Below are positions 21,087 through 31,840 of a DNA stretch of 64,000 nucleotides, piece by piece. Where the stretch lies: assembly GCF_947172395.1 (NCBI RefSeq), contig NC_069105.1:11057971-11121970 (forward strand), written 5' to 3'. The position numbers were made by a program, and so were the translations under genes. This DNA is from Bicyclus anynana. Its lineage: Eukaryota; Arthropoda; Insecta; Lepidoptera; Nymphalidae. The notes beneath the pieces are model-generated. The model did not search any database, had not been told where the DNA came from, and was given only the letters and a program-made list of their open reading frames with translations. Positions within the stretch are counted from its first letter, which is position 1. Every line of letters begins with the position of its first letter.

Positions 21087-22125
21087 CTCGTCAACGTCTG
21101 TCACTTGAACCACTCGAAAGTATAGTTTTTGTCTAAGTGACCAGCTTTAATTATAATCAGAATTACAAAAGATCGCTCTTAAAATATCAAAACCATCCTA
21201 CTTCAGATTTCTACTAATTAGTTTGTAGATGTAGAACATAGTTAAATGATAAATGAAAACTCGTCACCGCCTTTCACTAGATCCACACGAGACTATAGTT
21301 TTTGTCTAAGTGACCAGCTTTAATTAATTATCAGAATTACAAAAGATCGCTCTTTAAATAATCAAAACCATTCTACTTCAGATTTCTACTAATTAGTTGG
21401 TAGATGTAGAACATAGTTAAATGGTAAATGAAAACTCGTCACCGCCTTTCACTAGATCCACACGAGACTATAGTTTTAGTCTAAGTGACCAGCTTTAATT
21501 ATCATAATTACAAAAGATCGCTCTTAAAATAATCAAAACCATCTCATTTCAGATTTCTACTAATTAGTTGGTAGATGTAGGTAGAACATAGTTAAATAGT
21601 AAATGACAACTCGTCACCACCTTTTACTTGATCCACAAGAGACTATAGTTTTTTCTAAGCTAACCAGCATTCCGAACCGGTGGTAGAATCTTTACAAATA
21701 GTTAACTGACGTGTCAAAAATGCTTGTAAACTGAGCCTACTTGAAATAAATGAATTTGGAATTTTTAAGAGACCAGCTATAATTATTATCAGAATTACAA
21801 AAGATCGCTCTTAAAAAATCAAAACCATCCTACTTTAGATTTCTACTAATTACTTAGTTGGTATATGTAAGTAGAACATAGTTAAATGGTAAATGAGAAC
21901 TCGTCACCGCCTTTCACTAGATTCACAAGAGACTATGGTTTTTGTCTAAGAGACCAGCTTTAATTATTATCAAAACCTACTTTAGATTTCAACAAATTAG
22001 TCGGTAGATGTAGAATATAGTTAAATGGTAAATGAGAACTCGTCAACTTCTTTCACTTGAACCACTCGAAAGTATAGTTTTTGTCTAAGTGACCAGCTTT
22101 ATTTATTGTCATTATAACAAGAGGT
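21087..22125 (+). repeat. satellite array, units of about 175 bp
   Basis: CTCGTCA anchors occur at 21087, 21260, 21435, 21610, 21900 and 22039, giving periods of 173, 175, 175, 290 and 139. Shared blocks include AAAGATCGCTCTTAAAATA, GATTTCTACTAATTAGTT and GAACATAGTTAAATG. The 290-bp unit holds a LINE-tail insertion; the 139-bp one has lost the middle. The array probably extends into the gap. Confidence 0.93.
21668..21769 (+). mobile_element. extremely 5'-truncated LINE tail inside the satellite
   Basis: CCGAACCGGTGGTAGAATC, AACTGACGTGTCAAAA and ACTTGAAATAAATGAATTT match the 3' ends at 52380-52465 and 53742-53830. It is flanked by CTAAGCTAACCAGC and TTAAGAGACCAGCT, a diverged duplication of the satellite target, so it arrived by retrotransposition. 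Confidence 0.88.
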
Positions 22126-22272
22126 CGCACACGATTGTATTTCTTCGGTCGGTTTCTGTATTTTATTATACATTTACATTTACAGCCACAATACTTAAAG
22201 CTTAGATATACGACACAGCTCGAAACATCATTCTTTTAAAATGCCAGCTCAAATGAGCTGAATAATCTATAA

Positions 22273-22490
22273 TCATCATTATCAATATCAACCCATATTC
22301 GGCTCACTGTTGAGCACGAGTCCGAGAGGAGTTAGGCCTTAGTCCACAACGGTGGCCATATGCGGATTGGCAGACTTTACACACGTAGAGAATTAAAAAA
22401 ATTCTCAGGTACGCAAGTTTTCTCACGATATTTTTCCTTCACAGTTTGTGACACGTGGTATTTAATTTCTAATTAAAATAACATAACAAA
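22273..22490 (-). mobile_element. SINE-B, 5'-truncated
   Basis: Minus-strand copy with a (GAT)n-like tail, then CCCATATTCGGCTCACTGTT through GACACGTGGTATTTAATTTC. The tRNA-like head is missing. Confidence 0.85.
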
Positions 22491-22622
22491 TGAACATTTT
22501 AAGGTGGCTGAGAGTTTGTAAGTTTAAGGTTCAAGTAGGTAGGTAAGTAGGTTATAAGAAAGAAAATGCGTTTATTTCGAAATTAAATAATAAAATAAAA
22601 ATAGTAGCCAAATATAGAGTAA

Positions 22623-22809
22623 AGCTGATACCGCGCGGTGTCTCCCGCGTGGTTCTCGTTCCCGTAAGATACGGGTATAATATATAACCTATAGCCTTCC
22701 TCGACAAATGGGCTATCTAACACTGAAAGATTTTTTCAAATCAGACCAGTAGTTCCTGAGATTAACGCGTTCAATCAAACGAACTCTTCAGCTTTATATA
22801 GAGTATAGA
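22623..22809 (-). mobile_element. Helitron-like element
   Basis: Same subfamily as 10070 and 24990 (CCGCGCGGTGTCTCCCGCG, CTATAGCCTTCCTCGACAAA, ending near GAGTATAGA on plus). The terminal CTAG has decayed to TAAAG-like sequence. Confidence 0.78.
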
Positions 22810-23455
22810 TGTATCGTGATACTTTTTATAGATATATATAGTAGGTTTCAAGTATTCATATCCTCGAGCATCTAAGTATAAAGCGTATGTTTGTAGCATT
22901 TCCTCCGTATTTATAGCCAGTCCCTTAACTTTTTGGCAGCCCTTCGAAAAACACCGTTAAAAGAATATTTTTATTGATTTAATAAAACAACCCATTTGTT
23001 GCTTTTGGTTAAAACTGACTTTTGGTCGAAATCGAGTCAATGATATCAAAAGTATGACAAATGGTACATCATTTTAATTTGCGTGGTAAAATACATACCT
23101 ATCGGTTTGTCATACAAAATTTATTTAACGAAAAATTCTAGCAAGAATTTATTTTGAACCTAATAGCTTCTAACCTATTATTTGTATACGTAAACACAAT
23201 TAATCATAACTAAATAATAAAACACATAATGCCCTCTATTAAAATGACTAATACTTTATCATAATGGTGGTATTAAAGATATGATGTAGGAAATATGCGG
23301 TGAAAGTCACGCGCAAAAGATATATTTCATAGAAAAAGATTACTCATGAATCCCATTTTGACACTTTGTATGAAGAATTGGAAGACTGCTGGCGTTATTT
23401 TTGTATAGTTTTTTTTTTAGGATACAAGCTGTTTTATTAATATCCTTAAGTGTTA
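22810..23455. other. no recognisable feature
   Basis: AT-rich; no gene supported on either strand. Confidence 0.4.
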
Positions 23456-23849
23456 GCCCTCATTCGCACGAGAGCTTTATTAACGCTTTTTTAACGGACG
23501 TTAAAAAAACGTCCAAATACAACAAATGAATTCCCAAGTTTAAGTTCACACGACATCGTTTTTTAAACACGTTTTTATCGTGTAATGTTGCATTAAAAAT
23601 TTTGGGCGTCGGAAATAGACCTTCATTTATCTTCATACTATATTTGAACGCATAGTCCGTTAAAATACAACAAATGCATTCCCAAGTATATGTTCACATG
23701 ACAGCGTTTTTGAAAGACGAGGTTTTTTATCGAGCAGTGTTGCATTTTTAATTTTGAGCGTTGGAAATAGACATTCATTCAACAAGCTACGCCCGCCAAT
23801 GCTGGGTTTTAACGCATCGCTTTTTTAACTCCGTGCGAATGATTCCTTA
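23453..23849. mobile_element. MITE, Harbinger-like ends, with internal duplication
   Basis: The element at 23456-23846 has ends GCCCTCATTCGCACG and CGTGCGAATGATTCC, inverted repeats of about 15 bp (12 identical), flanked by TTA on both sides, as in PIF/Harbinger elements. Internally AATACAACAAATG and a following segment of about 158 bp are present twice (about 23514 and 23660). No coding capacity. Confidence 0.75.
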
Positions 23850-24015
23850 GTATAATTTTCTTTAAGCCCGCCAACACGCATAAGAGTAGCACGGTGGGTA
23901 TTTTTCTGGAGGAAAGCCTGTTTAAGAAGTGGACCATTGACATAGGTTGGTAATAATGATGATGTTTCTTACTGTTAAAATTGCAGTGATGGCATATTAA
24001 AGAGAGAAATGAACA

Positions 24016-24160
24016 TTTTTTATTCTTTACAAGTTACCCCTAGACTATAATCACACATGATGGTAAGTGATGATGCAATCTAAGATGCATGCGGGCTAAG
24101 TTGTTAAGAGAAAGATGAAAAAACAAGCCAGGGCTAAAACCTCCCACCAGCCAGATCAGG
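24016..24160 (-). mobile_element. SINE-A fragment
   Basis: Minus-strand tail and body: TTTTTATTCTTTACAAGTTA, GATGGTAAGTGATGATGCA, CTAAGTTGTTAAGAGAAAG and CTCCCACCAGCCAGAT. There is an internal deletion relative to the full copies and no tRNA head. Confidence 0.78.
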
Positions 24161-24206
24161 GCCAATTAAAAATACCTCAATCGGGCCTGATGGAGGATAT
24201 AGAAGC

Positions 24207-24315
24207 ATCAAACACCACTCTGTCATGTTTAGCACAACCTTGAATAAGGTACCAACTCAGAATTCTGCTGCATAAACCAAGCAAATGCTGGAGCGCTGAT
24301 TTTTAGCGGTTACCA
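24207..24315 (+). repeat. unclassified dispersed repeat, copy 2
   Basis: Partner of 9318-9432 (ACACCACTCTGTCATG, AGCACAACCTTGAA, GCGCTGATTTTTAGC). Function and class unknown. Confidence 0.6.
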
Positions 24316-24989
24316 CGATTTAGGTGACACCACGGATATGAATAAATACTTTCGTGTCTGGTATTAAAGAAGAATTGTGGTTACCCTAACTCAAATCCTT
24401 GTTCACGCCACTGTAGGTTGGCAGCCACGGCCAAACCATACCACACATAAGGAGACTGAGAAATTACTTATTTACCTAAGTTTATAAATCCTCTGTGTAT
24501 TATCCGTTTCCCCTGAATGTGTATTCCCTATTTCCCTGTTTCCCCATTTCCCTAGCTCGGGTTCGCTAATGCGACATCTCATTTATCATTATCACCGCCT
24601 TTGACTTCGGTTGTGACTGAAGGGAGAGTGTTGTTGTGAGGCGGTATCTTAATCGACTGTCAGACTTGATCCAGATAGATTCCAAACTTACTTTCCCAGT
24701 GCCTCACTTTGGGGGTCTGAATATTTGCTATAGAATAAAATTAATTACATACCTACCTCTAAAAAGAAATAAAGAGAAATTGTTTATTTAACGCACCCAC
24801 ACTCACACTGTAAACAATTTATTCAGACACCAAACAATTAGTTAAAATAAAGTAACTAAAATTAAAAGATATTAAATAAAAACACCAGCGCTGCGCTGGT
24901 CTTTACCTTTTTAGAGATCCATAATAATCAAGAAAAAAAGGATTGTCCATAAAGGTCCAAATGACAAAGAAATGTTAATATTATAATAA
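24316..24989. other. no recognisable feature
   Basis: A slightly GC-richer stretch at 24500-24720 (CCCTATTTCCCTGTTTCCCC) has no recognisable coding frame. A small palindrome ACCAGCG-CTG-CGCTGGT lies at 24884-24900. Confidence 0.4.
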
Positions 24990-25185
24990 CTAGCTGACAC
25001 CGCGCGGTTTCACCCGCGTGGTTCCCGTTCCCGAAGGAATACAGGGATAAAATATAGCCTATGGCCTTCCTCGATAAATGTGCTATGTAACACTGAAAGA
25101 ATTTTTCAAATCGGACCAGTAGTTTCTGAGATTAGCGCGTTCAATGAAACTAACAAACTCATCAGCTTTATAATATTAGTATAGA
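24990..25185 (-). mobile_element. Helitron-like element, complete
   Basis: On the minus strand it runs TCTATACTAATATTATAAAG to CGGTGTCAGCTAG, with A before and T after. A CCGCGCGG-type hairpin precedes the CTAG. A good reference copy of the abundant subfamily, 196 bp. Confidence 0.87.
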
Positions 25186-28100
25186 TTGTCATAGTTATTG
25201 TCTGTCTGTCGGTGAAAATTATTTAAGTATCATGTACCAAAACAATGTATCTAAAATATACATATTTTTATTAATCGCAAGAGAATCAAAACTTATTAAT
25301 CAATCAATCAATTTATTTATTTGTAGATACATGCATTATATATAAAGGTACTTTCAGTCAGAATCCTGAAATTTCGTCTTTCTACAATCCTTTACTAGTG
25401 TAAAGGATTGTAGTTGAGAAGTTTCGGAAGTTTTAAAATCATAAGTATGAGTTTAGGATTATTTGACGTAGCGATACTCTGGTTGGTACCTCTTTGATGC
25501 CTCGGGCAAAACCAAGTGCTTATACAAAAATACATTATTTACAGCATTTAATAAATGGTTTAGACTTCTTTAATTATCGCCTCCTTTCACATAACAATTA
25601 ACAATAGGGTGTTATTAACAACAAAAAAATACATCAACGGTAAATACATGGTGTTCTACAAATGTCCCACAATTCAAAAGACAACAATTCCACACGTGAC
25701 ATTGTCACTAATGACACGAAATTTTTCGCGGAACAATAAAACAAAGCCGTTCGACAGTCGCGAAGGGAGCACCTCATTAATTTAACTTTTTTTTTTTCAA
25801 GACGCCTCCTATTCAATGATTGAGAACCATGTAATTACGACCTGACAAAGTGCGGCTGACAACTCAAATGTTTAAGAGTGTGTGAATACAACGCCTACAA
25901 TAACTTCACCTCGACTTTGTCTCGTTGCAATTATAACACCCCCTGTATAACACTACTAACTTATAATTGCTTCTCGGAAAAATTATTTTGAACTTTATAC
26001 CTTTAGTCATAAAGTTCAATGGGTTGTGTTTGAGTTGTTGTAGTGAATTGGTAAATAGTTTGTATTTACTAAGAAGTGTCACATAAGGTGGGGTGTCACG
26101 CGATCTATTAAGATGTGAAATATCAAAGTAGGTACAGTTTTGTGGTTTTTTCGTATTAATTAATGAAACAAAAGGAATGTAAGTGTTGACTAATTAATAC
26201 TTTGGAAGTCTTTGAACGCTATCTGTTTACATTTATAGATAGATCCTCATTCAGTTGTGACAACAAAACAGATGTGTGTTTTAACCGACTTTGAACAATT
26301 ATGTTTCGATTTTTTGTTCTGTTCCTTAAGAGCGCGCAGCGTGTCGGTACGATATGGATAAAATTCGAAGCGCAAACGAGTCGCCGAATTATGACTTTCA
26401 CGTGAGTGAAAAGCACGGAGCGATTGACGCGCGACGCAAATTTTATGACGTGAGCGCCAAAACCATTTTTACCTGATTGCAAGTAAACTAAACAACATAA
26501 CGAAAAACAAAATGGCCATGTTCAAGATATATACCTAATTTTATATACAAAACAAGAATTTAAGAAAATAAGTTTGCTTTACCTGAGATTGAAAGCAAAA
26601 TGTGAGCAAAACATGTATTTTTCAAAAAAATAAACTATCGAGAAAAGTTTTACAAATTGTGTATTTTGTATAGTCATAACGAAGCTAACACTTTGAAATA
26701 TCATTTACCCAAATATCAGGCTCCTAACTTTTCCAGAATCTGAGATCCAGAACCATTTGTAACCACCAAATTACATATTGCACACTCTTAAATTGGGAAT
26801 AAAAACTAAAAAAAATCGGTTGTCTGTAAAGACAGTTTACTGACGATAGTTGAACGTGACAACGTCAGAAAATACTGATGGAATGGTTGCGTTTTTCAAA
26901 AGAAAATTATTTAAAATAATAAATAAATAAATTACTGTGTTAATTTTCTAAAATACTGTTTAATAATCTTCATAGACCAGAATATATTTTATATCTTGTG
27001 AAAAAAGTTGGCAACCCTAGAGCGAGGGAACGACGCATGACGTCATCTTTTTTCGAGTTTGCATCTGGCTTCATCGAATTATAAGACGTTGTCACGTCAA
27101 AATCCAACTCAAAAACATTTTTAGTAGAAGTCATATTATCGTCTATACTCAAATATGTTTAATAGCAGATTCCGCTTCTGTCTATCCGCGAGGGGTCAAT
27201 TTAAACTGCGTGTTCGACTGCGGGGTCACCATAGCACCCTGGGACCCTCCTTTGTACAAGGGTTGTAAAATATAATCCCTTTCCAATAATCAAAACCTAA
27301 ATAATTCATACGTATCGACAATCGCAATAAAAATTGTAGAGGCGTGAGTTAAGGCTCGTACACATTGCTCGTTCTGTTTAGCGCGCGTTCATAGTTTGAC
27401 ACATACTATGTTTTTATCGTCGATCCGACCGTGTGTAGTTGGGCCATCAGCTATCAATAATATGCATTAAAAAGTATATCTCATATAATATGCATTAAAA
27501 AGTATATAAGTAGTATCGTAATATTTGAAATTTATGTAATATGAAATGTATTAGCGTAACATGTTCTACGTGCCTTGGACTTTCACTTTGATTTTAAGTG
27601 ATATCTTGGATTATTTCGTCTTACCAGATTCAACCAAGTACCTACCTTAGAAAACATTACTCTTAAATAATAAAACAATTTATACCCAAGCTGGTTATTA
27701 AGTTGTTTAAAATAAGTAATAGTTTGTTTTTTCATAAGCATCAGCAAACTTAAGTAAATGTTCAAGCTTATGGATAGTTTTACAATTTATACTTAAATAC
27801 TTATACGCGTTGCTTAACCGCGGGCTATAAAACGTCAAGTGTATACTGGTATTTATAAAAAAAATCGTTGTAATGAGAGTGGTCGGCGCATCCATATTTA
27901 ATTGGACGGACGCGGCCGGGCGCGTGGCTAGTTTACGAGCCCAGAGGGGCGATTTTAACTTTTTTTTCAAATGCCCGATAGGTTGAAGTGGTATTGTGAA
28001 GAGGACAGTAGTGGACGTGAGAACTTGTGGATAAGCTTTATATAAATATTAGTTAGCTCTTTGATTATTTCTTTTTTTCCTCCTAGTAATAATTCCTCAA

Positions 28101-28330
28101 ATTTCCTCCAAATAGTTTTATGTTTTGGACGCATACATTTTTCAATTGAGAAATAGAAAATAAAAATGTGAATGATTATTGAAATAATTTTTCATGTCCT
28201 TAAAAAAGATTAGAAGGTATTTTAGAATGTATTATTTGCTACCCCTCTTTTGTTCTAGTGACGAGCGTGTAAGAAAAATAAGGACAATGAAATATAGTAT
28301 TTTTCTTATAACTATTTCTAAGTAGTTGTA
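25186..28330. other. long low-information stretch; one 14-bp foldback
   Basis: No supported gene. A perfect foldback lies at 25382-25395/25400-25413 (CTACAATCCTTTAC arms, 4-base loop). GC-richer patches sit at 26320-26460 and 27880-27950 (ACGGACGCGGCCGGGCGCG) but without a convincing frame or promoter. ATGCATTAAAAAGTATAT is repeated twice at 27460-27510. Confidence 0.4.
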
Positions 28331-28369
28331 GAATTTTCATCTTAATAAGTAGTATTAAGATGAAAATTC
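28331..28369. repeat. 17-bp perfect foldback
   Basis: GAATTTTCATCTTAATA (28331-28347) pairs with its reverse complement at 28353-28369, with a 5-base loop. Confidence 0.9.
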
Positions 28370-28426
28370 AGTATTACAATACCTATGTGCCTCGGAAAGC
28401 ACTTTAGCCGTCAGTTCCTGTAAGCC

Positions 28427-28521
28427 ATCGGTTCTCGTCATTATGGATCTAAGACACAGCTCGATACTTAAATGCGGCTTGAATAATGATGGGTAATATT
28501 ATAATAATGACGAGAACCGAT
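28427..28521. repeat. 18-bp perfect inverted repeat, 59-base spacer
   Basis: ATCGGTTCTCGTCATTAT at 28427-28444 and its exact reverse complement at 28504-28521. Confidence 0.9.
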
Positions 28522-29000
28522 ACATGTCTATTCCCTATATCTAGATAATAAAGATAACTTTATGTTATCATACATTTCCGCAGTTATATAAGATTCGTTT
28601 TAAAAAAAAGTTGGCATATCCTTGTTATTCTTTCCTCCGTCCAAAGGGGTCACAGTGAATTGCATAAAAAACCCGCGAAATAATATCGAAAAGCTATAAA
28701 ATGTGGAGGTATAGCATGAAATATAAACAAACGTGGATGATAATCGAACCGAGTGCCAGTATTGTACAGAGTTTATACGTTCGTAATATTTTACAACCTT
28801 TTTCTATCGTCCAATGCTTTTACTGTAAACGGTATACCTGTTATTACGTTTGTGAAAAATTCGAAATTTTACTTCTCAACCGACTTGCCAAAAAGAAGAT
28901 TTTGTTTTTGGCTCTCATTAAATACGCGCTGTCTTATTACTATCAAGTCACTTTGTTTTATGAGTACCTAAGTATGTAGTCTAGTAAATAATTCATCAAG

Positions 29001-29655
29001 CACATGCCTAATGCTACCGCTCCACCCAGTTATTGTTGAGGACTCTGCGCTCGAAATTGACGAATATATATACCTAGGACACACAGCCCAGTTAGGAAGG
29101 TCCAATTTCGAGAAAGAGGGGAATCGCCGAATCCAGCTCGGTTGGGCAGCGTTCAGGAAACTCCGCGACATCTTTTCGTCGGAAATTCCTCAGTGCGTAA
29201 AGACGAAAGTCTTTGAACAGTCCGTGTTGCCAGTGATGACCTACGGATCCGAGATTTGGTCGCTGACTATGGGCCTTATTAGAAGGCTCTAAGTCACTCA
29301 GCCGGTGGCGGAGATAGCTATGCTTGGAGTTTCTCTGCGTGATCGTATCAGAAATGAGGTGATCCGCAGACGAACCAAAAAAACTCACTGACATAGCTCA
29401 GCGAGTCACTGACATAGCTCAGCGAGTCGCGAAGCTGAAGTAGCAATGGGCAGGCTACATAGTTCAAAGAGCTGATGGACGTTGGGTGCTGGAATGGCGA
29501 GCCTGCACCGGAAAGCGCAGTGTTGGTCGACCCCCCACTAGGTGGATCGAGGATATCGAGCGGGTTGCAGGGAACCGCTGGATGCTGGCGGCTCGAGACC
29601 GTTGTACTTGGAGGTCCAAGCAAGAGGCCTATGTCCAATTCTGGACGTCTATCGT
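29001..29655 (+). mobile_element. RTE-clade LINE, longest fragment in window (pseudogene)
   Basis: The plus frame 29011-29292 encodes DEYIYLGHTAQLGRSNFEKE, RRIQLGWAAFRKLRDIF, TKVFEQSVLPVMTYGSEIW and TMGLIRRL, the conserved post-RT region of RTE elements. It continues in shifted frames through SLRDRIRNEVIRRRTK-like sequence to GKRSVGRPPTRW, AGNRWMLAARDR and EAYVQFWTSIV. A stop, frameshifts and a tandem duplication of TCACTGACATAGCTCAGCGA (29384-29426) show it is dead. Truncated at 5', without a clear (GAT)n tail. Confidence 0.9.
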
Positions 29656-29697
29656 CTATCTATCTTTTGATTTTAAAAATATTTTTTATATAAACCT

Positions 29698-29805
29698 GCA
29701 TACCTGGCCTAACCCCTCCCATTTTGAGGAGACTCCAACTTAGTAGTGAGCCGAATATGGTTGATAGTGATGAATGATGAGATGATGATGATGATGATTT
29801 TATCA
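29698..29805 (+). mobile_element. SINE-B 3' end with (GAT)n tail
   Basis: CCTAACCCCTCCCATTTTGA, GGAGACTCCAACTTAGTAGT, GAGCCGAATATGGTTGATA, then (GAT)n. 5' truncated. Confidence 0.8.
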
Positions 29806-29835
29806 TTTTTTTAATAATTTATATTAATAGTAGAT

Positions 29836-30140
29836 ACTGTTTTTTGTGCCGTAAGCCGTGATAACCCAGTGGATACCTCTGCCTCCGATTCCGGAGGGCG
29901 TGGGTCCGAATCCGGTCCCGATCATGAAACTCCAACTTTTTAGTTGTGTGCATTTTAAGAAATTAAATATCACGTGTGTCAAACGGTGAAGGAAAACATC
30001 GTGAAGAAACCTGCATACCAGAAAATTTTCTTAATTCTCTCGCAACGTGGTGGACTAAGGCTTAATCCCTCTCATTCTGAGAGGAGACTCGAGCTCAGCA
30101 GTGAGCCGAATATGGGTTGATAACGACGACTGTTTTTTGT
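29836..30140 (+). mobile_element. SINE-B, full length with 12-bp TSD
   Basis: The element is 29848-30128. The tRNA-like head has AGCCGTGATAACCCAGTGG and B-box-like GGGTCCGAATCCGG; the body has AATTAAATATCACGTG; the tail has GAGCCGAATATGGGTTGATA plus (ACG)n. ACTGTTTTTTGT is duplicated at 29836-29847 and 30129-30140. Confidence 0.93.
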
Positions 30141-30765
30141 AACAACTTCCCAAGATGTATTATTAGATTCCTAATCTGAACGTACTTATAGGTAGGTAGA
30201 TATTTCAATAAGACTTTTACAATTATGTCTTTAAGTTACTGAGGCTTCAAATGATACAAAATTAAGTCCTGCACAATAAAAGCCTAAAAAAATCCTGTTA
30301 AATAACCCTTTATCCCGTTACCAAATCACAAATCGATATCAAAACATTGGATCGTATAAACGAAAATGTAGATATACATTACGTACTTTTCTTTCTGCCA
30401 TTGTAAGTTGTTCCAATTAAAACCGCAATGTATAGTAAAAATGTTTTAAAAATAAAGTACACTTTACGATGGACTTCCGTGGTACATTGTCGAACAAAGT
30501 ACAGACAGTAATCCGCGTATTGTGTGTAGAAATTCAATTTAAAATCTACACAGTTCGCAGACAAAGCTTGATTGATTACCCTCTAAAATGTATTGCGATG
30601 GAAATTGTTATCGGTACATGTACGTACATACTTACTATATAAATATATTAACAGGTTGACTGTCCATGCATTTTAAGTAATGCATTTTGGATTTGGCTGT
30701 GACGTCCGTGCATTATATTGCATACATTTGCCAATGTCTACTTACAGTGCAATTTAAAGATACTG
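30141..30765. other. no recognisable feature
   Basis: AT-rich; no gene or repeat boundary. Confidence 0.4.
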
Positions 30766-30865
30766 TAAGGGCACCCCTAGGGGATCATTCACCTGCTGAG
30801 TGTCAAATTCACAAACAAATAGAGGTTAAATTCAGCGGCTGAATGAGCCCCTCGGGGTGCCCCTA
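30766..30865. mobile_element. 96-bp TIR MITE with TA duplication
   Basis: The element is 30768-30863. Left end AGGGCACCCCTAGGGGATCA and right end (reverse complement) GGGGCACCCCGAGGGGCTCA; imperfect inverted repeats of about 40 bp cover most of the element. TA flanks both sides, as in Tc1/mariner-type MITEs. Confidence 0.8.
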
Positions 30866-30941
30866 CAACGTCTATGAATTCCTCTGTAACTGTGTATAAA
30901 ATAAAATACAAATGTCCCATCATAATTTTTTAATCTATACC

Positions 30942-31156
30942 ATAGTTCGAAGAGCCGATGGACGTTGGGGTGCCAAAGTGCTGGAATGGCGATGGTCAAC
31001 CCCCCACCAGGTGGACTGACGACATCAAACGAGTAGCAGGGATTCGCTGGATGCAGGTGGCTCAGTATCGTGATGTTTGAAAGTCCCTACAAAAGGCCAA
31101 TGTCCTGCAGTGGACGTCCGTCGTCTGCTGATATGATGATGATGATGATGATGATA
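30942..31156 (+). mobile_element. RTE-clade LINE 3' end with (GAT)n tail
   Basis: ATAGTTCGAAGAGCCGATGG, GGTCAACCCCCCACCAGGTG, TGGATGCAGGTGGCTCAG, GTGGACGTCCGTCG and a (GAT)n tail. Small deletions relative to the 45701 copy. Confidence 0.88.
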
Positions 31157-31297
31157 TTATTTTTGTACTCTCCATCGCTATCTTCTAAAATACGTCGTAC
31201 TTGTGTGTCCGATAATGGTCTCATTTTTGCACTTTTTTTCAATCCCACTAATAATTTATTAATTACATTATCAGCGTGGGCTATGTTTTATCCCCGT

Positions 31298-31604
31298 AAT
31301 CCCATGGGCCGTAAAAGCCGTGATAGCTCACAATACTTTTGCCTCCAATTCCGGAGGGTGTAGATTCGAATCCGGTCCGGGGCATGCACCTTTCAATTAT
31401 GTGCATTTTTAAAAATTTAATATCACGTATCTCAAACGGTAAAGGAAAAACATCCTGAGAATTTGTTTAACTCTATGTGTGTGTAAAGTCTGCCAATCCG
31501 CATTGGGCCAGCGTGGTGGACTATTTGGCTTAACCCCTCTCATTCTGATAGGTTGAGCTCAGTAAGGAGCCAAATATGGATTGATGACGACGACGAATCC
31601 CATG
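31298..31604 (+). mobile_element. SINE-B, full length with 9-bp TSD
   Basis: The body at about 31307-31595 holds AAGCCGTGATAGCTCAC, B box GATTCGAATCCGG, TTTAATATCACGTATCTC, and the tail GGATTGATGACGACGACG. AATCCCATG flanks both sides (31298-31306, 31596-31604). It is more diverged than the 29848 copy. Confidence 0.85.
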
Positions 31605-31840
31605 AAATCGGGAACTTAGCAGCTGAAACCGCGAGTCGTATGCTAGTATTTAATAATTCTATTATCGTGTTCTTGTCATTTCCGAGTCAATTACACCTAG
31701 GGCTGAATGAACTGTTGTGCATCTTAGTTTCATTTTAATACTAAAAGGTGCCTTCCGGTGGACTATTGCCAAGAATCAAAGTAAGATCTCTCCCCGTCCC
31801 TCACGCACTTGAGTGTTTGTTATATTTCCGTCTCGCAACT

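Noticed and set aside
20774..21136. Open frames running through the N gap
   Set aside because: Created by unknown bases.
26575..26600. Minus-strand CTCAGGTAAAG resembling a ratchet site
   Set aside because: Upstream tract is interrupted by purines and no branch-point match at the right distance.
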